From assembly GCF_000334895.1 (NCBI RefSeq), contig NZ_BAFM01000001.1, positions 186,001 through 250,000 on the forward strand: DNA of 64,000 nucleotides. Direction: 5' to 3'. This document shows, one piece after another, positions 49,865 through 58,556 of the stretch. A program made the translations under genes and the position numbers. Every line of letters starts with the position of its first letter. The stretch's first letter is position 1. The notes below the pieces were generated by a model. The model searched no databases. It was not told where the DNA came from and saw only the letters and a program-made list of their open reading frames with translations. This DNA comes from Halococcus agarilyticus (lineage in GTDB: Archaea; Halobacteriota; Halobacteria; Halobacteriales; Halococcaceae).

Positions 49865-50794
49865 TCACGCCCGTTCGAGTCGCGAGAGTCCGTGCCAGAC
49901 CGCGTTCACGAGCCTGGTCTCGCCGGAGCCCTCCGCGTCGTCCCAGCCGCGTGCGAGCGCGTCCTCGACGAGGTCAAGCGAGTGGTTCTCGAAGTTGTTC
50001 GCGCCCCGAAAGGCTTCGAGCGCCTCGCGGTCGGCGTCGTCGAACGAGCCGTCCGGCGTCGCGCCGTCGAACCCCGCCTGGCCGAGCGCCGCCGCGACCG
50101 CCTCGGCGGTTTCGCCGTCGAGGCTTTGGGTCTCGGCGGGCGGCTCGCGTTCGAGCAGCGTGACGTCGTAGAGCCGGAAGACGCGTTCGAGTTCGTCGAT
50201 TGGACTGTGGTGATCGTCCACCCGGACGTCGATCCAGCGGTCGTTGCCGCCGTCGTAGCCGCCCTCGGGTTTCACGACGGAGAGTGCCGCGCTCTGCTCG
50301 CCGCGCTTGTCGCCGCCGGCCTCGTTGCCCGCCTGCAGCGCGGCGATGAGCTTCTCGGGCAGCCCGCCCTCGGTGGTTTCGTAGGTCTCGGCCATCGCTT
50401 CGAGCGTGTCGGGGTTTTCGAGGATGTTGCCCTGCACGGTGTAGTTCTCGCCCTGGATGTCGCCCGCGTACGCGAAGCAGTCCTCGCCCGTGAACGCCGC
50501 GATCGAGCCGTCCTGGCCGACGACGCCCACCTGACGGTCGGGCGCGTCGTCGTCGGCCTCGGTCAGCCGCTCGACGACCTCGCTCGCGGAGTGGCCCTCG
50601 CGCAGGAGATCGAGGCCGTCGGGGCCGTAGGCGACGTTCGCGAAGCTCTGGGTCGCGATCGCGCCCGCGTCGGCGCTCGCGAACGGGACCACCGAGCCCA
50701 CGCTGACGAACTTCGACTGGACCGCGACGCCCACCGCGTCCTGGTCGGGGTCGCGCGCGACGATCGAGAACGTGCTCGGCCGGGGAGTCGGCAT
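49865..50794 (-). CDS. DUF1028-family Ntn-hydrolase-like protein with C-terminal extension
   Basis: 309 residues. The N-terminal 225 residues are DUF1028: STFSIVARDPDQDAVGVAVQSKFVSVGSV, AGAIATQSFANVAYGPDGL, then GNILENPDTLEAMAETYE and RWIDVRVDDHHSPIDELERV. The protein resembles an Ntn-hydrolase fold; the residue following the initial Met or the Ser/Thr in TFSIVARDP could be the nucleophile (inference). The C-terminal about 80 residues (DGETAEAVAAALGQAGFDGA, then FRGANNFENHSLDLVEDALAR) recall a peptidoglycan-binding-like domain, which many DUF1028 proteins carry. Substrate unknown. Confidence 0.8.
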   Translation of the reverse strand: MPTPRPSTFSIVARDPDQDAVGVAVQSKFVSVGSVVPFASADAGAIATQSFANVAYGPDGLDLLREGHSASEVVERLTEADDDAPDRQVGVVGQDGSIAAFTGEDCFAYAGDIQGENYTVQGNILENPDTLEAMAETYETTEGGLPEKLIAALQAGNEAGGDKRGEQSAALSVVKPEGGYDGGNDRWIDVRVDDHHSPIDELERVFRLYDVTLLEREPPAETQSLDGETAEAVAAALGQAGFDGATPDGSFDDADREALEAFRGANNFENHSLDLVEDALARGWDDAEGSGETRLVNAVWHGLSRLERA

Positions 50795-51179
50795 ACCACC
50801 GCGAGGGGGGCCACCGGCAAAAGCGTTGATTCCACCGCAAAGTCCGCTTCCGAGCGAGGGTGGTCGGCGCGCGGCGGGCGCGTCGTGGTGCGGAGACGCG
50901 CCCGCTCGTGCGAGGGATGACTGAGTGGAGTGAGCGAATGCGAACGGAGCGAAGGAATCGGTTGGGGAGGAGCGTGGCGTGGTGCGGAACGGTTGCTGGG
51001 AAGGCTACTATCCGCGCGAGTGGAGCGAGCGCGGTTTACCGCGAGCGAACACAGTGAGCGAGCGGGTGTTTTTAGTCCAGGTTTTTGCGACGAGTGGTCG
51101 GCGAACGACGTGAGCCGATCCCGAGGAGTAAAAAAGTGGGTCGAAAGCGATTAACCGTCCCCGCGCACACCGCCGATCG
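50795..51179. repeat. Intergenic modular repeat, copy R7
   Basis: No gene is visible in this divergent gap. The D module words tgcgagggatga (50909-50920) and tcggttggggagg (50958-50970) are followed by gcgcgagtggagcgagcgcg. The full B box is next (gagcgggtgt, tttagtccag, gtttttgcg; about 51059-51088). The A box in reverse (gtaaaaaagtgggt, 51128-51141) closes the element. A B-to-A gap of about 40 bp holds the variable part. The B box is identical over 30 bp to that at 60539-60568. Confidence 0.7.
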
Positions 51180-52580
51180 ATGGTCGGGAGCGTCGACGAG
51201 TCGGGATCGCTGTTCTCGGGGCGCGAGCTCCTCGCGATCGCCTGGATCGGGCTCACGACGGTCGTCGCATTGAACGTCATCGTTCGGTGGACGAACGGCG
51301 GGCTGATCGACAAGATCCAGGGTGCGACGCCCACCTACTGGCCGATCAGCATCTTCACGTTCCGGCTGGGGCGTCTTCGACCGGCGTGGGCGATCGGGGC
51401 GACGGCCGCCGCGATCTTCGTGTTCATGCTGGCGGGCGTGTACTGCTGTCGGCGGAAGAACCGGATCGCGCCGGTCGTCGTGGCGGGGCTCCTCTTGCTC
51501 GGTCTCTCGAACCTCGTCCACGGGTTCGATCACGGGTTCGTCGCCCCGCTCGCCACCCGCCAGGGGTACTACCAGCTGGCTCCCACTATTGCGGATCCGC
51601 TCGCGTTCGTCGGGAACTACGAGGCGAACCAGCTCTCGTACGTCGTCCACGCGCGAACCCATCCGCCGGGAGCGGTGCTCACGTTCACGCTGCTCGACCG
51701 GCTCTTCGGGTCGCGTGCCCTCGTTTCGGCCGCCATCGCGCTCGTCTCGCTGCCCGCCTCCTCGCTCCTGCTCTACCGACTCGTCGGGACGTACTACGAC
51801 CGCGACGTCGCGTGGTACGTCACCGTTCTTTTCGTGCTTCTGCCCGCGGTGCAGATCTACTTCCTCGCCTCGCTTGACGCGATCATCGCCACGCTGATGC
51901 TCGGTGCGGTGTACTTTTTCACGCGCGAATCCCGACTCGCGCTCGTCGGTTCATTCGTCTGTCTGCTTGTCGTCTCGTCTCAGATGTTCCTGTTCGTCTT
52001 TCTCTTGCCCGTGCTGGCCGCCATCGCCGTTCGCCGCCGCGAGAAACGCGTCCCGTTCGCCGCGATCGTGCTCGGCCTCGTCGCGTTCTACGCATTCGTC
52101 GACGTCGCGCTCGGCTACGACTACCTCCACTCGTTCACGATCGCCTCGAACCAGCAGAACCCCGGCGGGTTCCTGCTGACGGCCAAGCCGGCGTGGTACG
52201 TCTACAGTCGGCTGGAGGACGTCGCCGAGCTCGCGCTCTTCTTCACCCCGTTTTGCTGCCTGCTCGCGGCCCGGGGCGCACGGGCGCTCCGGCGGGACGT
52301 GCTCGGCCGTGGTGGGTGGCTCCCCGAGAACGCACGCGAGCGCGACCCCCTCGTGATCGCCGGCACCGCGATCGGGTCGTTCGTCGCGCTGCTCGCCGCG
52401 GGGGTCTATCACACCGGCGAGACCGCCCGCGGCGCGATGTATCTCTACCCGTTCCTGTTGCTCCCGGTCGCGGCCGCCCTCCGGCGGATCGCCCCCGACG
52501 AGCGCGAGCGGTGGCTGCTCGCCGCGGCGGTGTTCGGGCAGTCGCTCCTGATGCAGCTCGTCGGCGGCTATCTCTGGTGA
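51180..52580 (+). CDS. Multi-pass membrane protein, glycosyltransferase-39-like
   Basis: 466 residues with about ten membrane segments, for example LLAIAWIGLTTVVALNVI near the start and AAIALVSLPASSLLLYRLVG in the middle. The loop between the third and fourth segments contains YVVHARTHPPGAVLTFTLLD, which looks like the GT39/PMT-type catalytic loop (an acidic-proline loop in real GT39 proteins). The following YDRDVAWYVTVLFVLLPAVQ and the late GETARGAMYLYPFLLLPVAA are also of that style. It would transfer sugar from a polyprenyl-phosphate donor on the membrane. The acidic catalytic residues are not conserved well enough for certainty. It is monocistronic. Confidence 0.62.
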   Translation: MVGSVDESGSLFSGRELLAIAWIGLTTVVALNVIVRWTNGGLIDKIQGATPTYWPISIFTFRLGRLRPAWAIGATAAAIFVFMLAGVYCCRRKNRIAPVVVAGLLLLGLSNLVHGFDHGFVAPLATRQGYYQLAPTIADPLAFVGNYEANQLSYVVHARTHPPGAVLTFTLLDRLFGSRALVSAAIALVSLPASSLLLYRLVGTYYDRDVAWYVTVLFVLLPAVQIYFLASLDAIIATLMLGAVYFFTRESRLALVGSFVCLLVVSSQMFLFVFLLPVLAAIAVRRREKRVPFAAIVLGLVAFYAFVDVALGYDYLHSFTIASNQQNPGGFLLTAKPAWYVYSRLEDVAELALFFTPFCCLLAARGARALRRDVLGRGGWLPENARERDPLVIAGTAIGSFVALLAAGVYHTGETARGAMYLYPFLLLPVAAALRRIAPDERERWLLAAAVFGQSLLMQLVGGYLW

Positions 52581-52595
52581 ACCTCTCCGGCCGTC

Positions 52596-52982
52596 TCAAC
52601 CCGCCTCCTCGGAACCGCGTTTTTCGGCCGTGAGCGGCTGACGAGCGGTGAGGGTGCAGTCGAAGGCGGGGTGTTCGACGACGTGGCGCACGAGCAGGTG
52701 CCGACGGCCCCCGGTCACGCCAGGCACGTCGACGTCCGCTGCGGTGAACGTCGCTGGCAGCGTCGCGTACCACTCGCGAAGGTCGGCGAACCCGTCGAAC
52801 ACTTTCCGGTGGCCCGACGAGTCCGCGCCGCGGCGCGAGACCACGTAGCTTCCGTCCGCCCGGTGAGTGCCGACCGTGTGGACGTACTCGCGGCGCTCGG
52901 TCAGCGCCTCGCCCAGCGCACCCCGGAGCGCGGCGGCCGCGTCCCTGTCGAGGGAATGTGCCTGCTCGGAGAGCGCGACCAC
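52596..52982 (-). CDS. Haloarchaeal protein of unknown function
   Basis: 128 residues from a GTG at 52982. The sequence LSEQAHSLDRDAAAALRGAL, then GEALTERREYVHTVGTHRAD, GSYVVSRRGADSSGHRKVFD and VGTHR.. resembles small conserved haloarchaeal proteins. The frame is open upstream for 27 codons (LIEKFSGDEVSVRSDGERVV) without a standard start, and that text looks coding, so the true start could be non-canonical or further upstream. Function unknown. It is convergent with the gene at 51180, 15 bp apart. Confidence 0.55.
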   Translation of the reverse strand: MVALSEQAHSLDRDAAAALRGALGEALTERREYVHTVGTHRADGSYVVSRRGADSSGHRKVFDGFADLREWYATLPATFTAADVDVPGVTGGRRHLLVRHVVEHPAFDCTLTARQPLTAEKRGSEEAG

Positions 52983-53194
52983 GACCCGCTCGCCGTCGGA
53001 CCGGACCGATACCTCATCGCCGGAGAATTTCTCGATCAGGAGCGTGGGTACTCCGTGACATACGATCCCTCATCCGGGTGCGTCCATGATAAATCCCCGT
53101 GCTCGCGCGGCGTTCGGAGCGTCGTCTCGCGCACGGCCGCCACGCAACGCGACGCGATGGTCCCGTTTTTGGGTCCGGCGGTCGAACGGTGGGT

Positions 53195-53929
53195 ATGCGC
53201 ATCCGCGGCGAACGGGAGTGCACCGAGTGTGGCGCGCGGTGGTCGTACTACGAGACCGGGAGCGTGAGCTGTCCCGACTGCGGGAGCCTCCGGAGCGTCG
53301 GCGTCGACGACCGCACCCGCCACACCGCGACCGCGGGAGCGCTCGACCTCTCGGCGGCGCGCGATCGGCTCGACGCGAGCAGCAACGACGACGCGGACAC
53401 CCGCGAAGCGGCCGAGAACGCCGCCGAGGCGTGCCGGGAGTTCGTCCGCCAGCACGGGTTCATCGACTCGGGCGAGCTCGCACCGCTCGACGGAACCTAT
53501 CTCGCGGCGCTCGAACTCCGCTACGTCGCCGAGGAGATCGGTCGCGCGATGCGGACCGACGACGCTGCGGAGCGGTACTTCCTCTCGCTGCTGGGTGGAG
53601 CCGACGAGGGCGAGCGCCCGCCGCCCGAGGAGGTCCCCGACTCGCTCCGGACGGCTCGCGGCCTGGCAGCAGCCGACGCAGTGGGGGAGTACCGCCGGGA
53701 GGCGGGCACGTATCTCGACGACCACCCCGACCCCGCGGCGAGCGCGGCGTTCGCCAGCCTGGCCGAGCACCGAAAGCGCGTCGCGGCGCTCGACGGCGAC
53801 GTGGCCCCCGCGACGGCGGAGCGCCTGGTCCGGGCCGCACGCGATCTCGGTCGGTATCTCCGAGAGGACGACGAGGGAGCGCTCGTGACCGCGCGCGACC
53901 GGCTCGATCGGCTTCACGACGACGTCTGA
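53195..53929 (+). CDS. TFIIB-type zinc-ribbon-containing haloarchaeal protein
   Basis: 244 residues from the ATG at 53195. A single zinc ribbon sits at the N-terminus: ECTECGARWSYYETG with SCPDCGSL, i.e. two CxxC pairs. Then come helical repeats: ALDLSAARDRLDASSNDD, NAAEACREFVRQHGFIDS, and LEHRKRVAALDGDVAPATAE-like text near the C-terminus. The helical part is haloarchaea-specific. The zinc ribbon suggests nucleic-acid or protein binding, but no function is known. I recall it as a domain-of-unknown-function family in haloarchaea. It is unlinked to its neighbours. Confidence 0.7.
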   Translation: MRIRGERECTECGARWSYYETGSVSCPDCGSLRSVGVDDRTRHTATAGALDLSAARDRLDASSNDDADTREAAENAAEACREFVRQHGFIDSGELAPLDGTYLAALELRYVAEEIGRAMRTDDAAERYFLSLLGGADEGERPPPEEVPDSLRTARGLAAADAVGEYRREAGTYLDDHPDPAASAAFASLAEHRKRVAALDGDVAPATAERLVRAARDLGRYLREDDEGALVTARDRLDRLHDDV

Positions 53930-54025
53930 TACGCGACCCGGCAGGTGTCGGCAACAGCGTTTATTCGCTCGCCGTCGATCGTGCGAACGAATGATCCAGA
54001 AACGCACGGTCGGGAGGGACGGATC

Positions 54026-54979
54026 GTGACGCAGCTCGGCTACACCTTATCGAGCGAGGAATTCGGCCCGAACGAACTAGTGAATCAGGCCGAGCGCGCC
54101 GAGGAAGTCGGATTCGACTTCGTTAGCGTCTCGGATCACTACCATCCGTGGCTCGAAGCCCAGGGCGAGTCGCCGTTCGTCTGGAGCTCGCTCGGCGGGA
54201 TCGCGGCGTCGGTCGAGGAGATCGACGTCGCAGTGGGTGTGACCTGTCCGACGATCAAGACCCACCCGGCGATCATCGCTCAGGCGGTCGCCACGACGGC
54301 GGCGATGGTTCCCGAAAAGTTTTACTTCGGCGTCGGCACCGGCGAGCTCCTGAACGAGCACGTGCTCGGCGATCACTGGCCCGAACACCGCGTCAGACTG
54401 GAGATGCTCGAAGAGGCCGTCGAGGTAATGAGAGAGCTCTGGACCGGCGAGCAGGTGAGCCACCACGGCGAGCACTACGACGTCCAGAACGCTCGCCTCT
54501 TCACCCTCCCCGACGAGATCCCCCCAGTCTGCGTCTCGGCGTTCGGCGAACGTGCCGCACAGGGGGCCGCCGAGTTCGGCGACGGGTTCTGGTCGGTCGG
54601 GCCCCAGGACGTCGTTGAGGACTGGGAGGACGCGGGCGGCGAGGGGCCCCGGCTCACGCAGCTCCACGCCTGCGTCGCCGACAGCGAGGACGCGGCGGTC
54701 GCGACCGCCCACGAGCAGTGGGCGAACTCCGGGCTCCCTGGAGAACTCGCCGCCGAACTCCCGACGACGGCGCACTTCGAGCAGGCCACGCGGATGGTGA
54801 GCGAGGAGGACATCCGCGAGGGGTCGATCATCACCGAGCAGAGCGCGGACGCCCACATCGAGAGCATTCAGGAGGCCATCGACACGGGCTACGATCACGT
54901 CTACATCCACCAGATCGGTGCCGACCAGGAGGCCGCGCTCGCCCTCTACGAGAACGAGATCCTCCCCAGCTTCGACTGA
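54026..54979 (+). CDS. F420-dependent LLM-class (luciferase-like) oxidoreductase
   Basis: 317 residues from a GTG at 54026. It reads MTQLGYTLSSEEFGPNELVN, then AEEVGFDFVSVSDHYHPWLE and WSSLGGIAASVEEIDVAVGV, typical of the TIGR03557 F420-dependent family (G6PD-type TIM barrel). The signature DHYHPW near residue 40 and the loop FYFGVGTGELLNEHVLGDHWPE are present. It would use coenzyme F420 to oxidise or reduce a small molecule. Substrate unknown. Confidence 0.85.
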   Translation: MTQLGYTLSSEEFGPNELVNQAERAEEVGFDFVSVSDHYHPWLEAQGESPFVWSSLGGIAASVEEIDVAVGVTCPTIKTHPAIIAQAVATTAAMVPEKFYFGVGTGELLNEHVLGDHWPEHRVRLEMLEEAVEVMRELWTGEQVSHHGEHYDVQNARLFTLPDEIPPVCVSAFGERAAQGAAEFGDGFWSVGPQDVVEDWEDAGGEGPRLTQLHACVADSEDAAVATAHEQWANSGLPGELAAELPTTAHFEQATRMVSEEDIREGSIITEQSADAHIESIQEAIDTGYDHVYIHQIGADQEAALALYENEILPSFD

Positions 54980-55011
54980 GTCGCGCTACGCAGCGGTCCC
55001 GGCGCTGACTC

Positions 55012-55518
55012 TCAGTCAAGTCTGCCGTCGAGCAGCCTGGCGTAGAGGTCCGGCTCGAACGTGTCCGCCGGGAGCGAGCCGTGCCACGCGGCCTCGGCGA
55101 TCGCCTCGTCGGTGAGTCCGGGATCGTCGGTCAGAACCGTACTCTCGGGCGTCGCCTCGAACACCGCGAAGTGAAAGACGAACGCGTCGTCACCGTCGGT
55201 GAACGTCTGCTCGGCGATCGCCGCGAGCCCGTCGATCCGCACGTCGATCCCGGTTTCCTCGTGCGTTTCGCGGGCCGCCCCTTCCCCCGGCGTCTCGCCC
55301 GATTCGAGCATCCCACCCGGGAGAAGCCACTGATCGTCGTGACGAACGAGCAGCACCCGGCCGTCGTGGACCGCGAGCGCGCCGACGCCCCAGCCCCGCT
55401 CGGCACGATCGCGTGCCGATTCCAGACTTTCCGTATCGATCTCGAAGGTGTTCTCGCTCCGGAGCACGTCGTCGTGGTCGGCGGCCAGCGCCTCGGGAAC
55501 GGGATCGGGGTCGGTCAT
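55012..55518 (-). CDS. Nudix hydrolase
   Basis: 168 residues from the ATG at 55518. The Nudix box is complete: GGMLESGETPGEGAARETHE, followed by ETGI (GX5EX7REUXEEXGU with U hydrophobic). The N-terminal half is a helical extension, DDVLRSENTFEIDTESLESA. The start shares one base with the folD stop (TGATG), so translation is linked to folD. It might clean up a nucleotide or a folate-linked diphosphate, but the substrate is unknown. Confidence 0.85.
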   Translation of the reverse strand: MTDPDPVPEALAADHDDVLRSENTFEIDTESLESARDRAERGWGVGALAVHDGRVLLVRHDDQWLLPGGMLESGETPGEGAARETHEETGIDVRIDGLAAIAEQTFTDGDDAFVFHFAVFEATPESTVLTDDPGLTDEAIAEAAWHGSLPADTFEPDLYARLLDGRLD

Positions 55519-56456
55519 CAGGGGAGGTCGACCGTGACGCCTTCCTGTTCGCTCGCTGCGCGCACCGCGTTGTAGAGGAGCATTGCGCGAGTCATCGGGC
55601 CGACGCCGCCCGGAACAGGAGTGATGGCGCTCGCCTTCTCCGTCGCGCTCTCGAAGTCGACGTCGCCGACGATCTCGTAGCCCCGTTCGTTGTCCGACTG
55701 GCCGGACTCCGTCCGGCTGTCCTCCGAACGTCGTTCGGAGACTTCGACGCGGTTGTAGCCGACGTCGATGACGGCGACACCGTCCGAAAGCATGTCGCCG
55801 GTGACGAGCTCGGGGACGCCGCAGGCGGTGACGACGATGTCCGCACCGTGGGTTTTCGCCGCGAGGTCCTCGGTGCGGGAGTGACAGACGGTGACGGTGG
55901 CGTTCCCGTCGTCGGCCCGCCGGAGGAAGAGGTTCGCCAGCGGCTTGCCGACGAGGTTCGAGCGGCCGACGATCACGGCGTCGGCTCCCTCGATCTCGAC
56001 GCCAGCGTGTTCGAGGAGTTTCTGCACGCCGTGTGGCGTACACGGGCGAAAGCGCGGCGTGCCCCGGACGAACCGGCCGACGTTTGCGAAGTGAAACCCG
56101 TCGACGTCCTTTTCGGGAGCGACCGCCTGGAGTGCGCGTTCGGCCTCGACGTGTTCGGGCAGCGGCGTCTGCACCAGCACGCCGTGGACTTCCGGGCGCT
56201 CGTTCAGATCCTCGACGACGCTCACGAGCTCCTCGGTCGGGGCGTTGGCGTCGACGTCCTCGTGGAAATCCTCGATGCCGACCTCGCGACAGTCCTCGTG
56301 CTTCCGTGTGACGTACGTCTCGCTCGCCGCGTCGTCACTCATCAGCACGGTCGCGAGACCGGGCCGAGCGTCGGCGTCCGCGAGCGTCTCGATGGCGTCC
56401 CGCAGATCGTCACGGAGGGACTGTGCGACCGCGTCGCCGTCGATCACGTTCGTCAT
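55518..56456 (-). CDS. folD: Bifunctional methylene-tetrahydrofolate dehydrogenase/cyclohydrolase
   Basis: 312 residues. FolD motifs are YVTRKHEDCREVGI (with the catalytic lysine region TRKHEDC, equivalent to the YxxxK site), QTPLPEHVEAERAL and PKDVDGFHFANVGRF. A Rossmann NAD(P) half contains ADAVIVGRSNLVGKPLANLF and VPGGVGPMTRAMLL. It interconverts 5,10-methylene- and 10-formyl-tetrahydrofolate. It is preceded by glyA 62 bp upstream and followed by the nudix gene, forming a one-carbon operon. The longer C-terminal insertion (SERRSEDSRTESGQSDNERG) is acidic and peculiar to halophiles. Confidence 0.93.
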   Translation of the reverse strand: MTNVIDGDAVAQSLRDDLRDAIETLADADARPGLATVLMSDDAASETYVTRKHEDCREVGIEDFHEDVDANAPTEELVSVVEDLNERPEVHGVLVQTPLPEHVEAERALQAVAPEKDVDGFHFANVGRFVRGTPRFRPCTPHGVQKLLEHAGVEIEGADAVIVGRSNLVGKPLANLFLRRADDGNATVTVCHSRTEDLAAKTHGADIVVTACGVPELVTGDMLSDGVAVIDVGYNRVEVSERRSEDSRTESGQSDNERGYEIVGDVDFESATEKASAITPVPGGVGPMTRAMLLYNAVRAASEQEGVTVDLP

Positions 56457-56518
56457 GCAGGAGCGGGATGGGGCGCGCTAATCAACGGTCCGGATTCGGT
56501 CGCCCGCCGGATTCTGGA

Positions 56519-57766
56519 TCACTCGTACAGCGGGTGGCGGTCGGTGAGCGCGTCGACATCGGCCGCGACCTCCTCGCGCACGCTCTCGTCGTCCGGGGCG
56601 TCAACGACGCGCGCGATGCAGTCGGCGACCTCCCGGCACGCGTCCTCGTCGAACCCGCGGGTCGTGAGGCCGGGCGTCCCGGCGCGGATGCCGCTCGCGA
56701 CGAACGGCGAGCGCGTCTCGCCCGGCACGGTGTTCGCGTTCAGCACGATGCCGGCCTCCTCCAGGGCCTCCTCGACTTCCTTACCCGTGGTGTCGGGATG
56801 GGAGTCGCGGAGATCACAGAGCACGAGATGGGTGTCGGTGCCGCCCGACACCAGCGAAAGACCGTGCTCCTGGAGGCGGTCGCCGAGCGCCGCGGCGTTG
56901 TCGACGACCTGCTCGGCGTACTCCTCGAACGCGGGCTGGAGTGCTTCCTCGAACCCGACCGCCTTCCCGGCGATATTGTGCATCAGCGGGCCGCCCTGCA
57001 TCCCCGGGATGATCGCGGCGTCGATCGCCGAGGCGTGCTCGTCGCTCGACATGATGATCCCGCCCCGACCTGCTCGAATGGTCTTGTGCGTCGAGCCGGT
57101 GACGAAGTCGGTGATCCCCACGGGAGAGGGGTGGACGCCAGCCGCGACGAGGCCCGTGATGTGGGCGATGTCCGCGAGGTGGTACGCGCCGACCGATTCG
57201 GCGGTGTCCTGGATGCGCTGCCACTCCACCTCACGGGGGTACGCCGAGTAGCCCGAGACGATCATGTCGGGCTCGAACTCCTCGGCGTGGTCGGCGAGCG
57301 CCTCGTAGTCGATGTACCCGGTTTCGGGGTCGGCCTCGTAGTTCTCGACCTCGTAGACCTGGCCAGCGAAGTTCTTCGGGTGGCCGTGGGAGAGATGGCC
57401 GCCGTGAGTCAGATCGAGCGAGAGAATTTTGTCGCCGGGATCGAGGGTGGCGAGGTACACCCCCATGTTGGCCTGGGAGCCGCTGTGGGGCTGGACGTTG
57501 ACGTACTCGGCCCCCCAGAGCTCCTTCGCCCGGTCGATGGCGAGCCCCTCGACGTCGTCGGCGTACTCACAGCCACCGTAATACCGCTCGCCGGGATACC
57601 CCTCGGCGTACTTGTTGGTGAGTTCGCTACTCTGGGCCTCCATCACCGCCTCGCTGACGTGGTTCTCGCTCGCGATCATCATCAGCGTCTCGCGCTGGCG
57701 ATCGAGTTCGCCGTCGAGCGCGTCGGCGACCGACGGATCGACCTCCCGAACACGGTCGTAGTCCAT
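56519..57766 (-). CDS. glyA: Serine hydroxymethyltransferase
   Basis: 415 residues. Fold-type I PLP enzyme: LMMIASENHVSEAVMEAQ, EGYPGERYYGGCEYADDVEG, then the PLP lysine Lys228 in VTGSTHKTIRAGRGG. It converts serine and tetrahydrofolate to glycine and methylene-tetrahydrofolate. A box A lies about 28 nt upstream of the ATG at 57766 (minus strand, 57791-57800), so the message is leaderless. It leads the glyA-folD-nudix unit. Confidence 0.95.
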   Translation of the reverse strand: MDYDRVREVDPSVADALDGELDRQRETLMMIASENHVSEAVMEAQSSELTNKYAEGYPGERYYGGCEYADDVEGLAIDRAKELWGAEYVNVQPHSGSQANMGVYLATLDPGDKILSLDLTHGGHLSHGHPKNFAGQVYEVENYEADPETGYIDYEALADHAEEFEPDMIVSGYSAYPREVEWQRIQDTAESVGAYHLADIAHITGLVAAGVHPSPVGITDFVTGSTHKTIRAGRGGIIMSSDEHASAIDAAIIPGMQGGPLMHNIAGKAVGFEEALQPAFEEYAEQVVDNAAALGDRLQEHGLSLVSGGTDTHLVLCDLRDSHPDTTGKEVEEALEEAGIVLNANTVPGETRSPFVASGIRAGTPGLTTRGFDEDACREVADCIARVVDAPDDESVREEVAADVDALTDRHPLYE

Positions 57767-57790
57767 GACCGCACTCTCACCCCCAGGGTC

Positions 57791-57800
57791 AATATACTGT
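57791..57800 (-). promoter_or_regulatory. Box A of the glyA-folD operon
   Basis: The minus strand reads acagtatatt, centred about 28-30 nt from the glyA ATG. This spacing fits a leaderless transcript and makes glyA the first gene of its unit. Confidence 0.55.
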
Positions 57801-57964
57801 CGAAGGGGACAAGATTCAGCCTCTTCCGACGGTCCCACAGTCGATGAGGATTCGACACTCTCCGCGATTTCTGCCGGCGAATTCGCGGTTACGCCGAGAC
57901 GGACGAGCCCCGTGACGTCGCCGCTATCACGTCGCTTATTCGGGCCGCGATCGTACGTCGCACG

Positions 57965-58522
57965 ATGGCCGAACTGAACGAGGACGTCTTCGCGGCGGCC
58001 CGACAGCGAGGGCGCACCCTGCTGACCGAGGAGCTCGTCGCGCTGATCGAACGCCACCATCCGCACGACCGGCCAGGCGTCGCGCGCGAGGTCGTGACGC
58101 GGTACGCCGACGGCCTCCGTGACGAGACGTCGTACGATTTCGACCGCGACGCGTTCGTGGAGGAGGTCGACGCCCGCCTCGTCGACACCGAGACGTGGCA
58201 GGGGACCGACGCGCTCTACGCGCTCGGGGACGACCGGGTGAGCCGGTACCCCGCGCGATGGCACGACGCGCTCGGCGGCTCGACGGACGCCCGAGAGTAC
58301 GTCGACTTCCTGCTGAACGAGACCGAGGGCTACCTCGACGATCTCGATTCGGGCGCGGCGGGCCGGGGCGTGCCCGAGGACGAACTGCTCGACGTCGTGA
58401 GCGTGGTCGGTCGGACCGACCGCGAGACCGCGAAGGCCGAGGTCGAGAAGGCGCGGGAGGCCGGCGATCTCGCCGAGGATGCCGACCAGCATCCCGATGC
58501 CCGCGTCCGCCCCGCCGAATAG
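57965..58522 (+). CDS. Conserved haloarchaeal protein of unknown function upstream of YcaO
   Basis: 185 residues, acidic. It reads LNEDVFAAARQRGRTLLTEE, DETSYDFDRDAFVEEVDARL, GDDRVSRYPARWHDALGGS, then ETEGYLDDLDSGAAGRGVP and VSVVGRTDRETAKAEVEKAR. It is helical, without membrane segments. I do not recognise a family. It ends 34 bp upstream of the YcaO gene on the same strand, so it could be its partner. It is not a plausible RiPP precursor because of its length and lack of a Cys/Ser/Thr-rich core. Confidence 0.7.
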   Translation: MAELNEDVFAAARQRGRTLLTEELVALIERHHPHDRPGVAREVVTRYADGLRDETSYDFDRDAFVEEVDARLVDTETWQGTDALYALGDDRVSRYPARWHDALGGSTDAREYVDFLLNETEGYLDDLDSGAAGRGVPEDELLDVVSVVGRTDRETAKAEVEKAREAGDLAEDADQHPDARVRPAE

Positions 58523-58556
58523 GGAATCTTTTGCGCCGGGGGCCGCTGGACCGCGC

